A stretch of DNA of 64,000 nucleotides. It comes from Microbacterium sp. A20 (GTDB lineage: Bacteria; Actinomycetota; Actinomycetes; Actinomycetales; Microbacteriaceae). Location: the NCBI RefSeq assembly GCF_004794515.1, contig NZ_SSDF01000066.1:1-64000 (forward strand), in the 5' to 3' direction. Below the pieces are notes generated by a model that was not told where the DNA came from, did no database searches, and saw only the letters and a program-made list of their open reading frames with translations. Positions 28,562-37,657 of the stretch are shown piece by piece (positions within the stretch are counted from its first letter, which is position 1; each line of letters opens with the position of its first letter). The position numbers and the translations under genes were made by a program.

Positions 28562-29929
28562 TCAGAACGGCGGGATGTCGCGATCGGCACGGCGTGAGGT
28601 GTTGCGTGCCCGCACATCGCCGAGTGCGGCGCGGAGGGTCTTCGACCGGTCGTCGACGACCTGCTCGTAGCCGAGCCGGGCGGCTTCGGATCGACGCTGC
28701 GCCGCCTGGGTGACCGGACGGATCTCGCCCGCGAGGCTGAGCTCGCCCACGGCGGCGACGGTCCGCGGCACCGAGAACTGCTGGATGGATCCGGCCACGG
28801 CGATGGCGATCGCGAGATCGGCGGCCGGTTCGGTGAAGCGCACGCCGCCCACCGTCGACACGTAGACGTCGAGGGTACTCGTCTTGATGTTCGCGCGCCG
28901 CTCGAGAATGGCCAGCACCATGGCCACCCGCGAGGAGTCGACCCCGTGCACGATGCGGCGGGGGTTGGGGGCGTTGCTCGGAACGGTGAGTGCCTGCACC
29001 TCGACCGGCAGCGCGCGACGCCCCTCGAGCGAGATCGCCACGCAGGTCCCCGGCTCGGTGGCCCCCTGCGAGAGGAAGAGGCCCGAGGGGTCGGGCACCT
29101 CGGCGATCCCGTCGCCCGTCATCTCGAAGCAGCCGACCTCGTCGGTCGGGCCGAAGCGGTTCTTGAGCGCGCGGATGAAGCGCAGCGACGTCTGCCGGTC
29201 GCCCTCGAAGTGGCACACCACGTCGACCAGGTGCTCGAGCACACGGGGGCCGGCGACCTGGCCGTCTTTGGTCACGTGGCCCACGATGATGATCGGCAGA
29301 TCGCGGTCCTTCGCGATGCGGATCAGGGTCGCCGCGACTTCGCGTACCTGACTCGGCTGCCCGGCGGCGCCGTCGATCAGCGACGACGAGACCGTCTGCA
29401 CCGAGTCGACGATGACGAGCTGGGGCTTCACCTCGTCGATGTGGCCGAGGATCGTCGCCAGGTCGGTCTCGCTCGCCAGGTACAGCTCGTCGTGCAGGGC
29501 GCCGGTGCGTTCGGCGCGCAGCCGCACCTGACCCGGAGACTCCTCGGCGCTCGCGTAGAGGACGCGGCGCCCGCCGCGAGCCGCCTGCGCTGCGACCTCG
29601 AGCAGCAGGGTCGATTTGCCGACGCCCGGCTCACCGCTGAGCAGGATCGCGGCTCCGGGCACGATGCCGCCGCCGAGCACGCGGTCGAACTCCCCGACCC
29701 CGCTCGAGCGCCGCGGAGCATCCTGCGTCGTGATCTGCGTGATGGGTCGGGCCGCACGATCCGCCGTCGGCGCGATGGGCCCCACGCGTCGGAGGATGCC
29801 GGTCTGTGCGGCCTGCTCCTGCACGGTGCCCCACTGCTGGCATTCGCCGCAGCGGCCCACCCACTTCGCGGTGGTCCACCCGCATTCCGTGCACACATAG
29901 GCGGGGGGAGCGGGTTTACGGGTGGCCAT
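28562..29929 (-). CDS. radA: DNA repair protein RadA (Sms)
   Basis: The 455-residue protein is a RecA-related branch-migration helicase for recombination intermediates. It has a C4 zinc finger (C13, C16, C27, C30), Walker A GEPGVGKST from G99, the RadA-specific KNRFG motif (ALKNRFGPTDEVG) and a Lon-protease-like C-terminal domain (VGELSLAGEIRPV). The ATG at 29929 lies 6 nt after TAGCCT on the minus strand, so the transcript is probably leaderless. Confidence 0.95.
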   Translation of the reverse strand: MATRKPAPPAYVCTECGWTTAKWVGRCGECQQWGTVQEQAAQTGILRRVGPIAPTADRAARPITQITTQDAPRRSSGVGEFDRVLGGGIVPGAAILLSGEPGVGKSTLLLEVAAQAARGGRRVLYASAEESPGQVRLRAERTGALHDELYLASETDLATILGHIDEVKPQLVIVDSVQTVSSSLIDGAAGQPSQVREVAATLIRIAKDRDLPIIIVGHVTKDGQVAGPRVLEHLVDVVCHFEGDRQTSLRFIRALKNRFGPTDEVGCFEMTGDGIAEVPDPSGLFLSQGATEPGTCVAISLEGRRALPVEVQALTVPSNAPNPRRIVHGVDSSRVAMVLAILERRANIKTSTLDVYVSTVGGVRFTEPAADLAIAIAVAGSIQQFSVPRTVAAVGELSLAGEIRPVTQAAQRRSEAARLGYEQVVDDRSKTLRAALGDVRARNTSRRADRDIPPF

Positions 29930-30029
29930 GCCCCCAGGCTATCGCCGGGATCGGACATCCCTATCGACCAGGTGTTTATTCACGGCCGGGTAGAGGTGAA
30001 ACCAGCCGGTATCACGGGATACTGGGATC

Positions 30030-30746
30030 ATGGCCAACGGCGGGTCCGTTTGCGGGCCGATATCGAGCTACTCCCGGGTGCAGATCCTGCATCTGCTCTT
30101 CGAAGCGGGAAGCACGACGGGGCGCGCGGAACTCACGATCGCGGAACTGTGCGCAGCCACGGATCTGCATCCCAACACCGTCCGTGAGCACCTGCAGCGC
30201 CTGATCGAAGGCGGCCACGTGATCCCGACGGTCGAGCACCGCACGACGCGAGGGCGGCCGCGCACCCTCTACCGGGCAGCCACAGGCGCGCCGGGGGCGT
30301 CGAGCCCGGTGGCGCGCGACAAGGCCAAGGCGGCCGCACGCCGCGGAGACTTGATGCGCAGCATGATCCCCGACGCGGGGTCCGACCTCGGCCGCGAGGC
30401 CACCTATCAGCTCGACGCGTTGGTCGAGCACCTGGAGGAGAGCGGCTTCGAACCCGTGGTCGACGACGGCAGCCTCACCGTCGACCTCAGCCCGTGCCCG
30501 CACGCGGCCAGTCGCTCCGAGGACCGCCCGATGCTGTGCCGCGTGCACCTCGAACTCATGCAGAGCGTGCTGAACGAGGCCGGCGGACCACTCGAAGCCG
30601 AGTGCGTCCACGACGCCGTCCTCGCATCGGACTGCACCGTCCAGCTGCGCGACGCCACGGCGCGGCCGGCCGAGGGAACGACGCTGCGGCGTCACGGCGC
30701 GGGGCAACGGCCTCACAGAACAGGAGTAGCGCATGGAATGGCTTGA
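30030..30746 (+). CDS. HTH regulator with C-terminal four-cysteine (probable Fe-S) site
   Basis: The 238-residue protein has an ArsR/DeoR-like winged HTH (about 15-85; ELCAATDLHPNTVREHLQRL) and a C-terminal domain with C156, C170, C192 and C202. Their arrangement recalls SufR-type regulators that bind an Fe-S cluster. Its 3' end overlaps cydA by 14 nt, so it is translationally linked to the bd oxidase operon; an oxygen- or redox-responsive regulator of cydABDC is likely (inference). GATACT ends 6 nt before the ATG. Confidence 0.8.
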   Translation: MANGGSVCGPISSYSRVQILHLLFEAGSTTGRAELTIAELCAATDLHPNTVREHLQRLIEGGHVIPTVEHRTTRGRPRTLYRAATGAPGASSPVARDKAKAAARRGDLMRSMIPDAGSDLGREATYQLDALVEHLEESGFEPVVDDGSLTVDLSPCPHAASRSEDRPMLCRVHLELMQSVLNEAGGPLEAECVHDAVLASDCTVQLRDATARPAEGTTLRRHGAGQRPHRTGVAHGMA

Positions 30747-32148
30747 TCCGCTCGCTCTCGCCCGATGGCAATTCGGGCTGACGACCGTCTATCACTACCT
30801 GTTCGTGCCGCTGACGATCGGCATGGCCCTGGTGGCCGCGATCTTCCAGACCGCCTGGGTGCGCACCGGCAAGGTGCAGTACCTGCACCTGACCCGCTTC
30901 TTCGGCAAGATCTTCCTGATCAACTTCGCCATGGGTGTCGTCACGGGCATCGTGCAGGAGTTCCAGTTCGGGATGAACTGGTCGGACTACTCCCGCTTCG
31001 TCGGCGACGTGTTCGGCGCCCCGCTCGCGTTCGAGGGTCTGCTGGCCTTCTTCTTCGAGGCGACGTTCATCGGACTGTGGATCTTCGGCTGGGACAAGCT
31101 CCCGCAGAAGCTGCACCTCGCCACGATCTGGTGCGTCTCGATCGGCAGCATCCTCTCGGCGTACTTCATCATCGCGGCCAACGCGTTCATGCAGAACCCG
31201 GTCGGCTACACGTTCAACGAGGCGACGAACCGCGCCGAGCTGACGGACTTCTGGGCGCTGCTGACCAACCCCGTCGCGCTCGCCGCGTTCCCGCACACGA
31301 TCTTCGGCGCGTTCATGTTCGCCGCCGGTGTCGTGATCTCGGTCTCGGCCTGGCACCTCTCTCGCGGCCAGCACTTCGACACCATGCGCATCTCGCTCAA
31401 GTTCGGCCTGTGGGCGATGATCGTCTCCACCGCCGGGGTCGTGCTCACGGGTGACCAGCTGGGACTCGCGATGTATGCCGCGCAGCCGATGAAGATGGCG
31501 GCAGCGGAGGCGACCTTCAACACGGTCTGCGGGCCGGACGCTTCGTTCAGCCTCTTCACCCTGGGCACACCCGACGGCAGCTCCGAACTGTTCTCCATCC
31601 GCGTCCCGTACCTGCTGTCGCTGCTGTCGACGCACACCCTCGACGCGTGTGTGCACGGCATCAACGACCTGAACGCCGAGTACGCCCAGACATACGCCGC
31701 CACCGGGCTGACGGAATTCGCCCCGGTCCTGTGGATCACGTACTGGGCGTTCCGCTGGATGATCGGCCTGGGCATCGCCGCCGCGCTCGTCGCCGTCGCC
31801 GGTCTGTGGCTCACCCGCAAGGGCGCCAAGAAGCCCCCGGCGCCGTGGATGTGGAAGCTCGCGATCTGGTCGTTCCCGCTCGCGCTGGCCGCCAACATCA
31901 TGGGCTGGGTCTTCACCGAGATGGGCAGACAGCCCTGGATCGTGTTCGGGTTGATGACCACCCAGGACGGTGTCTCGCCCGGCGTCAGCGGCCTCGAGGT
32001 GCTGATCTCGCTGATCTCGTTCACGGCGATCTACGCGGCGCTCGCCGTCGTCGAGATCCGCCTCATCATCCGGGCCGCGCAGAAGGGACCGGACACCGAC
32101 GAGCAACCGCACGAGGAGACGGCCCAGCTGCCGTCGGTCGTCTACTGA
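30733..32148 (+). CDS. cydA: Cytochrome bd oxidase subunit I CydA
   Basis: The 471-residue membrane subunit carries the haems. The N-terminal haem ligand is H21 (VYHYLFVPLTIG), and the signature GRQPW (TEMGRQPWIVFG) is present. The quinol-binding Q-loop is short, as in most Gram-positive enzymes. It reduces O2 to water with high affinity using menaquinol. The start overlaps the regulator gene; cydB follows after 14 bp. Confidence 0.96.
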   Translation: MEWLDPLALARWQFGLTTVYHYLFVPLTIGMALVAAIFQTAWVRTGKVQYLHLTRFFGKIFLINFAMGVVTGIVQEFQFGMNWSDYSRFVGDVFGAPLAFEGLLAFFFEATFIGLWIFGWDKLPQKLHLATIWCVSIGSILSAYFIIAANAFMQNPVGYTFNEATNRAELTDFWALLTNPVALAAFPHTIFGAFMFAAGVVISVSAWHLSRGQHFDTMRISLKFGLWAMIVSTAGVVLTGDQLGLAMYAAQPMKMAAAEATFNTVCGPDASFSLFTLGTPDGSSELFSIRVPYLLSLLSTHTLDACVHGINDLNAEYAQTYAATGLTEFAPVLWITYWAFRWMIGLGIAAALVAVAGLWLTRKGAKKPPAPWMWKLAIWSFPLALAANIMGWVFTEMGRQPWIVFGLMTTQDGVSPGVSGLEVLISLISFTAIYAALAVVEIRLIIRAAQKGPDTDEQPHEETAQLPSVVY

Positions 32149-32162
32149 GAGGGAGGAGCATC

Positions 32163-33191
32163 ATGGATCTCGCAACACTCTGGTTCTTCATCGTCGCCTT
32201 CTTCTTCGTGGGCTACTTCGTGCTCGACGGGTTCGACTTCGGCGTCGGCATGTCGCTGCCGTTCCTCGGGAAGGATGACGTCTCGCGCCGACAGGTCATC
32301 AACACGATCGGTCCGGTCTGGGATCTCAACGAGACCTGGGTCATCGTCGCCGGCGCCGTGCTGTTCGCGTCGTTCCCCGAGTGGTACGCCACGCTGTTCA
32401 GCGGCTTCTACCTGCCGCTGCTGCTGATCCTGCTCGCGCTGATCCTGCGCGGCGTCTCGTTCGAGTATCGGCATCAGCGTGAGAGCAAGAAGTGGAAGGC
32501 CGGCTTCGACCGTATGATCGTGATCGGCTCGGTCGTCCCGGCGCTGCTGTGGGGTGTCGCCTTCGGCAACATCGTGCAGGGTGTGGCGATCGACGAGAAC
32601 CACATCTACGTCGGCGGCTTCTTCGCGCTGCTCAACCCGTATGCGCTGCTGGTCGGCGTCACCACGCTGCTGCTGTTCTTCCTGCACGGCGTGCTGTTCG
32701 TCGCACTCAAGACCGACGGGCAGGTGCACGAGGATGCGCGGCGCCTCGCGAAGAGGGCTGCCATCCCGACGATCCTCGTCGCGGCGGCCACCGTGATCTG
32801 GACCGTCGCGATCGCGATGGGGCGCGAGGCTCCGCTGCTCTGGCTCGTCATCGGTGCGGGCGCGCTCGCCGCGGTCAGCCTCATCGCGGCCGTCGGGTTC
32901 TCGCTGGTCCGGCGTGACGGCTGGGCGTTCTTCTCCGGGATGCTCACGGTGCTGTTCGCCGTGGTCATGCTGTTCTGCGCGCTCTTCCCGTTCGTGATGC
33001 CGTCGACGATCGACCCGGCCTACAGCCTCACGATCGCCAACGCCTCCAGCACTCCGTATACGCTGCAGATCATGAGCTGGACCGCCCTGATCGCGATGCC
33101 GCTCGTGCTCGCCTACCAGGCGTGGACCTATTGGGTGTTCCGCAAGCGTGTCACCCGGAAATCCATCGAGGGGGCTCCGGCGCACGCGTGA
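32163..33191 (+). CDS. cydB: Cytochrome bd oxidase subunit II CydB
   Basis: The 342-residue membrane partner of CydA begins MDLATLWFFIVAFFF and has the family motifs LDGFDFGVG and NTIGPVWDLNETWVI. GGGAGGA precedes the ATG at 32163. The stop overlaps cydD (GTGA). Confidence 0.96.
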   Translation: MDLATLWFFIVAFFFVGYFVLDGFDFGVGMSLPFLGKDDVSRRQVINTIGPVWDLNETWVIVAGAVLFASFPEWYATLFSGFYLPLLLILLALILRGVSFEYRHQRESKKWKAGFDRMIVIGSVVPALLWGVAFGNIVQGVAIDENHIYVGGFFALLNPYALLVGVTTLLLFFLHGVLFVALKTDGQVHEDARRLAKRAAIPTILVAAATVIWTVAIAMGREAPLLWLVIGAGALAAVSLIAAVGFSLVRRDGWAFFSGMLTVLFAVVMLFCALFPFVMPSTIDPAYSLTIANASSTPYTLQIMSWTALIAMPLVLAYQAWTYWVFRKRVTRKSIEGAPAHA

Positions 33192-34864
33192 AACCCGTCG
33201 ACCCGAGACTGCTGCGATACGCGGGTGCCGCGAGGGGGTTCCTCGCGGCATCCGCGTTGATCGGCGTCGTCCAGACCGCGGTCGTGGTCGTCTTCGCCTG
33301 GCTGCTGACGGATGCCGTCACCGGGGCGATCGCGGGGCGCGACGTCACGGCATCGCTGCTGTGGCTGCTGGCCACGGCGCTGCTGCGCGGACTGCTGATC
33401 GCCGCATCGGATGCCGCGGGCACGCGCGCGGCCGCGAAGACCGGGATGCAGCTGCGCTCGGCCCTGATCTCGGCGGTCGGTCGACTGGGACCGGGCTGGC
33501 TCGCGCAGCGGAACCAGACCGCGCTCGCCGTGACCGCCGGGCACGGACTGGAAGCCCTCGACGCGTACTTCGCGCGCTACATCCCTCAGCTCGTGCTGAC
33601 CGTGATCGCGACGCCGGTGCTCGTCGCGGTGATGTGGTGGCAGGACTGGCCGAGCGGGCTCACCGCGATCATCACCCTGCCGCTCATCCCGCTGTTCCTC
33701 ATCCTGATCGGGATGGCGACCCGCACCGTGCAGACGCGGCAGTGGCAGACGCTGCAGCGCCTCGCCGCACGTTTCGCGGACACGGTGCAGGGGCTGTCGA
33801 CGCTGCGGCTGTTCGGGCGTGACCGCCGTGCGGCTGACCGCATCGAGGTCACGGCCGACGAATACCGCCGCGAGACCATGAAGGTGCTGCGGTTCTCGTT
33901 CCTGTCCGGCTTCGCGATGGAGCTGCTGGCCTCGCTCGCGGTCGCGCTGATCGCGGTGTCGGTCGGGTTCCGGCTGCTGTCGGGCGACCTGACGCTCGAG
34001 GTCGGGCTGTTCGTGCTGCTGCTCGCGCCCGAGGCGTTCCTGCCGATCCGACAGGTGGGTGTGCAGTTCCACGCGGCCGCCGAGGGGGTTGCGGCGACGG
34101 AGGACGTGTTCGAGGTGCTCGACGCGGCCCGGGCTCGGGTACAGATGCAGGACGTTTCCACGGATGCAGGAGGAATCGCCGGCAATGCGCCCGGCATCCG
34201 TGAATCGATCCTGCAGGTGGGACCGGCGGATGCGGCGGGTGCGGCGGATGCAGGCGCCCTCGTGGTCGACGGGCTGCGCGTGCGGGAGCTGCCGCCCGTG
34301 TCGTTCGCGGCCGAGCCGGGAACGATCACCCTGATCGAGGGACCGAGCGGGGCGGGGAAGTCGTCGCTGGTCGCGGCGCTTCGTGGCGCGGCCGACTTCG
34401 ACGGCGCGGCCGCTTTCGACGGGCACGACATCCGCGGGCTCTCCCCGGCGGCGTGGCTCGCCTGGGCCGGACAGACTCCGGGGCTGATGCGGGGGACCGT
34501 GGCGGAGAACATTGCCCTCGGCGATCCGGCCCCGGATGCCGACCGCATCCGCGAGACCCTCGACGCCGCGTGCGCCGAGGGCATCGACCCCGCCCTCGAG
34601 CTCGGCGTACAGGGCAGCGGCCTGTCGGGAGGTCAGGCGCAGCGGGTCGCGGTCGCCCGGGCTCTGTATCGCCAGGCCTCCGACCCGCGCCGGGTGCTCG
34701 CGCTCGATGAGCCCTCGAGTGCTCTCGACCCCGACACCGAGGCCCGGCTCTGGCGGTCGCTGCGCGCGCGAGCGGATGCCGGCGCGATGATCCTCCTGGT
34801 CTCGCACCGTCGCACGGCGCGGGACATCGCCGACCACGTGGTGACGCTGGGGGTGAACGCATGA
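33188..34864 (+). CDS. cydD: Thiol reductant ABC exporter subunit CydD
   Basis: The 558-residue fused membrane/ATPase half-transporter pairs with CydC to export cysteine/glutathione-type thiols (mycothiol is the actinobacterial thiol) and is needed for bd oxidase assembly. Six membrane helices precede an ABC domain with Walker A GPSGAGKSS and signature LSGGQAQR. The GTG at 33188 overlaps the cydB stop. Residues 319-346, in the linker before the ATPase, are encoded by the palindromic element also found in the isomerase at 10921. Confidence 0.93.
   Translation: MKPVDPRLLRYAGAARGFLAASALIGVVQTAVVVVFAWLLTDAVTGAIAGRDVTASLLWLLATALLRGLLIAASDAAGTRAAAKTGMQLRSALISAVGRLGPGWLAQRNQTALAVTAGHGLEALDAYFARYIPQLVLTVIATPVLVAVMWWQDWPSGLTAIITLPLIPLFLILIGMATRTVQTRQWQTLQRLAARFADTVQGLSTLRLFGRDRRAADRIEVTADEYRRETMKVLRFSFLSGFAMELLASLAVALIAVSVGFRLLSGDLTLEVGLFVLLLAPEAFLPIRQVGVQFHAAAEGVAATEDVFEVLDAARARVQMQDVSTDAGGIAGNAPGIRESILQVGPADAAGAADAGALVVDGLRVRELPPVSFAAEPGTITLIEGPSGAGKSSLVAALRGAADFDGAAAFDGHDIRGLSPAAWLAWAGQTPGLMRGTVAENIALGDPAPDADRIRETLDAACAEGIDPALELGVQGSGLSGGQAQRVAVARALYRQASDPRRVLALDEPSSALDPDTEARLWRSLRARADAGAMILLVSHRRTARDIADHVVTLGVNA
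34137..34225 (+). repeat. In-frame copy of the palindromic element in the cydD linker
   Basis: CACGGATGC (34159-34167) pairs with GCATCCGTG (34194-34202), and outer TGCAGGA (34146-34152) pairs with TCCTGCA (34209-34215), giving a nested hairpin. The opening GGTACAGATGCAGGAC matches the intergenic copy near 12011 (21 of 26 bases identical). The encoded peptide shares 14 of 28 residues with the isomerase copy. Confidence 0.7.
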
Positions 34865-36552
34865 CCGCGCGCCGCCCTGAACCAGACACCCTGCACTCGC
34901 GCAGCGACCGCATCCGCGACGTCCTGAAGCTCGCGCAGCCGCCGATCGGACGCTTCCTCCCCGGTCTGCTCTGGGGTGTGCTGTCGGCCGCCGCCGCGGT
35001 GAGCCTGCTGGCGGTGAGTGGTTGGCTGATCGTGAGCGCCTCCATCGTGGACTCGCTCGTGCCGCTGTCGATCGCGGTCGTCGGCGTGCGGTTCTTCGCG
35101 GTGTCCCGTGCGGTCACCCGGTACCTCGAGCGCCTCAGCGGACATGATGCGGCGCTGCGACAGCTCGCCTCGACACGTGCCGACATGGTGCGGCGACTGA
35201 CCCCGCTCTCGCCGGCCGGTCTCGGCACGACGGATCGCGGACAGATGCTCACCGCGCTCGTGGACGACGTCGAGAACCTGCAGAACCTGCCGTTGCGCGT
35301 GGTGCAGCCGCTCGGGGTCGCCGCGCTCGTGGCGGTCGGGGCCGTCGGTTTCATCGCGTTCGTCTCTCCACCGGCGGCCCTCACGCTGGCGGTTTGCCTG
35401 TTGATCGCGGCGGCCGCGGCGATCGGACTCGGCTGGGTGTTCGGCTCGCGTGCCGAAGCCCTCGTGTCCGTGCGACGGGCCGAGCTCTCGGCCGCGCTCG
35501 TCGACTACTTCGGCAGCCTCGACGTGATCCTGGCCTACGGTGCGGAGGAGCAGGCACGCGAGCGGATCGCGGCGGCCGACGCGGGCCTGCGACGCGTCGT
35601 CGACCGTGCTTCGCTCGCTCAGGCCATCGCGGCGGGCGTCGTGTCCGCGGTCGCCGGGGCGGCATCCGTGTGGGCACTCGCCGCCGCTGCACCCGGGCTC
35701 GCCGACGGCTCGATCGACGGACCGTGGCTGGCCGTGGCGGTCCTCGTGCCGATGGTGGTGTTCGAGATCTTCGGCGCGGTTCCGGTGGCTGCGGCATCCT
35801 GGCGGAGCGTCCGTTCGAGCGCGGAACGCATCGTCGACGCGCTGCCGGAGCGGATGCCGGACGAGCTCCGACCCGATGCCGGCGACGATATCGAGCTCGA
35901 CGGCACGCCGACGATCCGGATGCGCGGGGTCCGTGCGAACTGGCCCGGTGGTGCTCCCGCGCTGACGGGTGTCGACCTCGATCTGCAGCCGGGGGAGAGG
36001 GTGCTGGTCGCGGGGCCGAGCGGGGCGGGCAAGAGCTCGCTCGCGGCTGCCCTCGTCGGCTTCCTCCGCGTGGAGGGCGACTACCTGGTCGACGGGCGGG
36101 ATGCGGCGGGGCTGTCGGGGCCGGCGCTGCGACGCGTGATCGGCCTGTGCGAGCAGAGCCCCCAACTGTTCGACGAGGACATCCGCCAGAACCTGCTCTT
36201 CGCCCGCGATACGGCGACCGACGACGAACTGTACGCCGTGCTCGACCGTGTCGGCCTCGGGGAGTGGGCCCGGGAGCGCGGTGGCCTCGATGCGAGGGTC
36301 GGCGACCGTGGCGCGCTCGTGTCGGGTGGTCAGGCGCAGCGCATCGCCCTCGCCCGCGCGCTGCTGCGCGGCTTCCCCGTGCTGGTCCTCGACGAGCCGA
36401 CGGCGGGCGTGGATCCCGACGCATCGGACGCCCTGCTCCGCGACCTGCTCGAGGCGGCAGGGGAGCAGTCGGTGCTGCTCATCTCGCACGTGGCGCCGCC
36501 CGCAGGAACGGTCGACCGCGTGGTGCGGCTCGACGGAGGGCGCACGCGCTGA
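34861..36552 (+). CDS. cydC: Thiol reductant ABC exporter subunit CydC
   Basis: The 563-residue partner of CydD has six membrane helices, an ABC domain with Walker A GPSGAGKSS and signature VSGGQAQRIA, and Walker B VLVLDEPTAG. The ATG overlaps the cydD stop. Last gene of the regulator-cydABDC unit. The linker has no copy of the palindromic peptide seen in CydD. Confidence 0.93.
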   Translation: MTARRPEPDTLHSRSDRIRDVLKLAQPPIGRFLPGLLWGVLSAAAAVSLLAVSGWLIVSASIVDSLVPLSIAVVGVRFFAVSRAVTRYLERLSGHDAALRQLASTRADMVRRLTPLSPAGLGTTDRGQMLTALVDDVENLQNLPLRVVQPLGVAALVAVGAVGFIAFVSPPAALTLAVCLLIAAAAAIGLGWVFGSRAEALVSVRRAELSAALVDYFGSLDVILAYGAEEQARERIAAADAGLRRVVDRASLAQAIAAGVVSAVAGAASVWALAAAAPGLADGSIDGPWLAVAVLVPMVVFEIFGAVPVAAASWRSVRSSAERIVDALPERMPDELRPDAGDDIELDGTPTIRMRGVRANWPGGAPALTGVDLDLQPGERVLVAGPSGAGKSSLAAALVGFLRVEGDYLVDGRDAAGLSGPALRRVIGLCEQSPQLFDEDIRQNLLFARDTATDDELYAVLDRVGLGEWARERGGLDARVGDRGALVSGGQAQRIALARALLRGFPVLVLDEPTAGVDPDASDALLRDLLEAAGEQSVLLISHVAPPAGTVDRVVRLDGGRTR

Positions 36553-36583
36553 GCCGCGTTCGCGCAGGCGCTCGGCGCCGGAC

Positions 36584-37657
36584 TCAGCCGCCGATGGCGT
36601 TCATGCCGCGCGCCGGCTGGAGGAAGGCCGGGTCGTTGATCGCGTGACCGGGGAGCTTGGCCCAGACGCAGCGCCGCAGCACGTCGTCGACCGCCGCGTC
36701 GGAGCCCGCGCCGCCCGTGGCTCGAAGCACAGGAAGGAGGTCGAACTCATCGGTGGAGAACAGGCAGTTCCGCAGCTGCCCGTCGGCCGTGAGTCGCAGA
36801 CGATCGCATGCGCCGCAGAAGGGAGCGGTGACAGAGGCGATCACGCCGACCGTCGCCACCCCGCCATCGAGACGCCAACGCTCGGCAGGTGCCCCGCCGC
36901 GGCCGGGGATCTCGGTCAGCGTCCAGCGCTCGGCGAGCGTGTCGAGGATCTCCTCACGGGTGACCATCCGATCCCGATCCCAGGTGTGACCGGCGTCCAG
37001 CGGCATCTGCTCGATGAAGCGCAGTTCGGCTCCGTGCGCGATCGCGAAATCGACGAGGTCGCACAGCTCGTCTTCGTTGACCCCGCGCATCGCGACCGTG
37101 TTCAGCTTGAGCGGGCGCAATCCGGATGACGAGGCGGCCGCGATCCCGCGCAGCACGTCGTCGAGGCGGTCACGTCGCGTCAAGGCGGCGAACCTGTCGG
37201 GGCGCAGTGTGTCGATCGAGATGTTCAGGCGGCTCAGGCCCGCGGAGATCAGGTCGTCGATCACCTCGTCGAGGCGGATTCCGTTCGTCGTCATCGCGAC
37301 CTGCACGGGGCCGTCGTCGGTGTCGATCTCGCGCAGTCGGCGCACGATGTCGACGATGTCGCGACGCAGCAACGGTTCGCCGCCCGTGAGGCGGAAGGTG
37401 GTGATGCCTGCCGCCGCGGCGATGCGGGCGATCCGGACGATCTCGTCGACCGACAGGATCGACTCGCGAGCGAGCCACTCGTTGCCCTGCTCCGGCATGC
37501 AATAGGTGCAGCGCAACGAGCAGCGGTCGGTGAGCGAGATGCGGAGATCCCGGTGGCTGCGGCCGTGCGTGTCCAGGAGTGCACGGGTGGAGGCCGTGGA
37601 GGTCTCGGCCGGCGCCAGTGGCATCCGGCGTCCGATCTGCACGGGAACGGTGGTCAC
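36584..37657 (-). CDS. moaA: GTP 3',8-cyclase MoaA
   Basis: The 357-residue radical-SAM enzyme makes the first committed molybdenum-cofactor intermediate from GTP. The SAM cluster is C46-xxx-C50-xx-C53 (DRCSLRCTYC), the second cluster is in CGACDRLRL plus a later cysteine (LRNCLFS), and the C-terminal Gly-Gly is intact (NAIGG). The GTG at 37657 overlaps the narK stop; TAATCT lies 9 nt upstream, so an extra start with a very short leader is possible. It is apart from the other moa genes. Confidence 0.96.
   Translation of the reverse strand: MTTVPVQIGRRMPLAPAETSTASTRALLDTHGRSHRDLRISLTDRCSLRCTYCMPEQGNEWLARESILSVDEIVRIARIAAAAGITTFRLTGGEPLLRRDIVDIVRRLREIDTDDGPVQVAMTTNGIRLDEVIDDLISAGLSRLNISIDTLRPDRFAALTRRDRLDDVLRGIAAASSSGLRPLKLNTVAMRGVNEDELCDLVDFAIAHGAELRFIEQMPLDAGHTWDRDRMVTREEILDTLAERWTLTEIPGRGGAPAERWRLDGGVATVGVIASVTAPFCGACDRLRLTADGQLRNCLFSTDEFDLLPVLRATGGAGSDAAVDDVLRRCVWAKLPGHAINDPAFLQPARGMNAIGG

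Noticed and set aside
28946..30187. A 413-codon rightward frame over radA
   Set aside because: Antisense to radA, no motifs.
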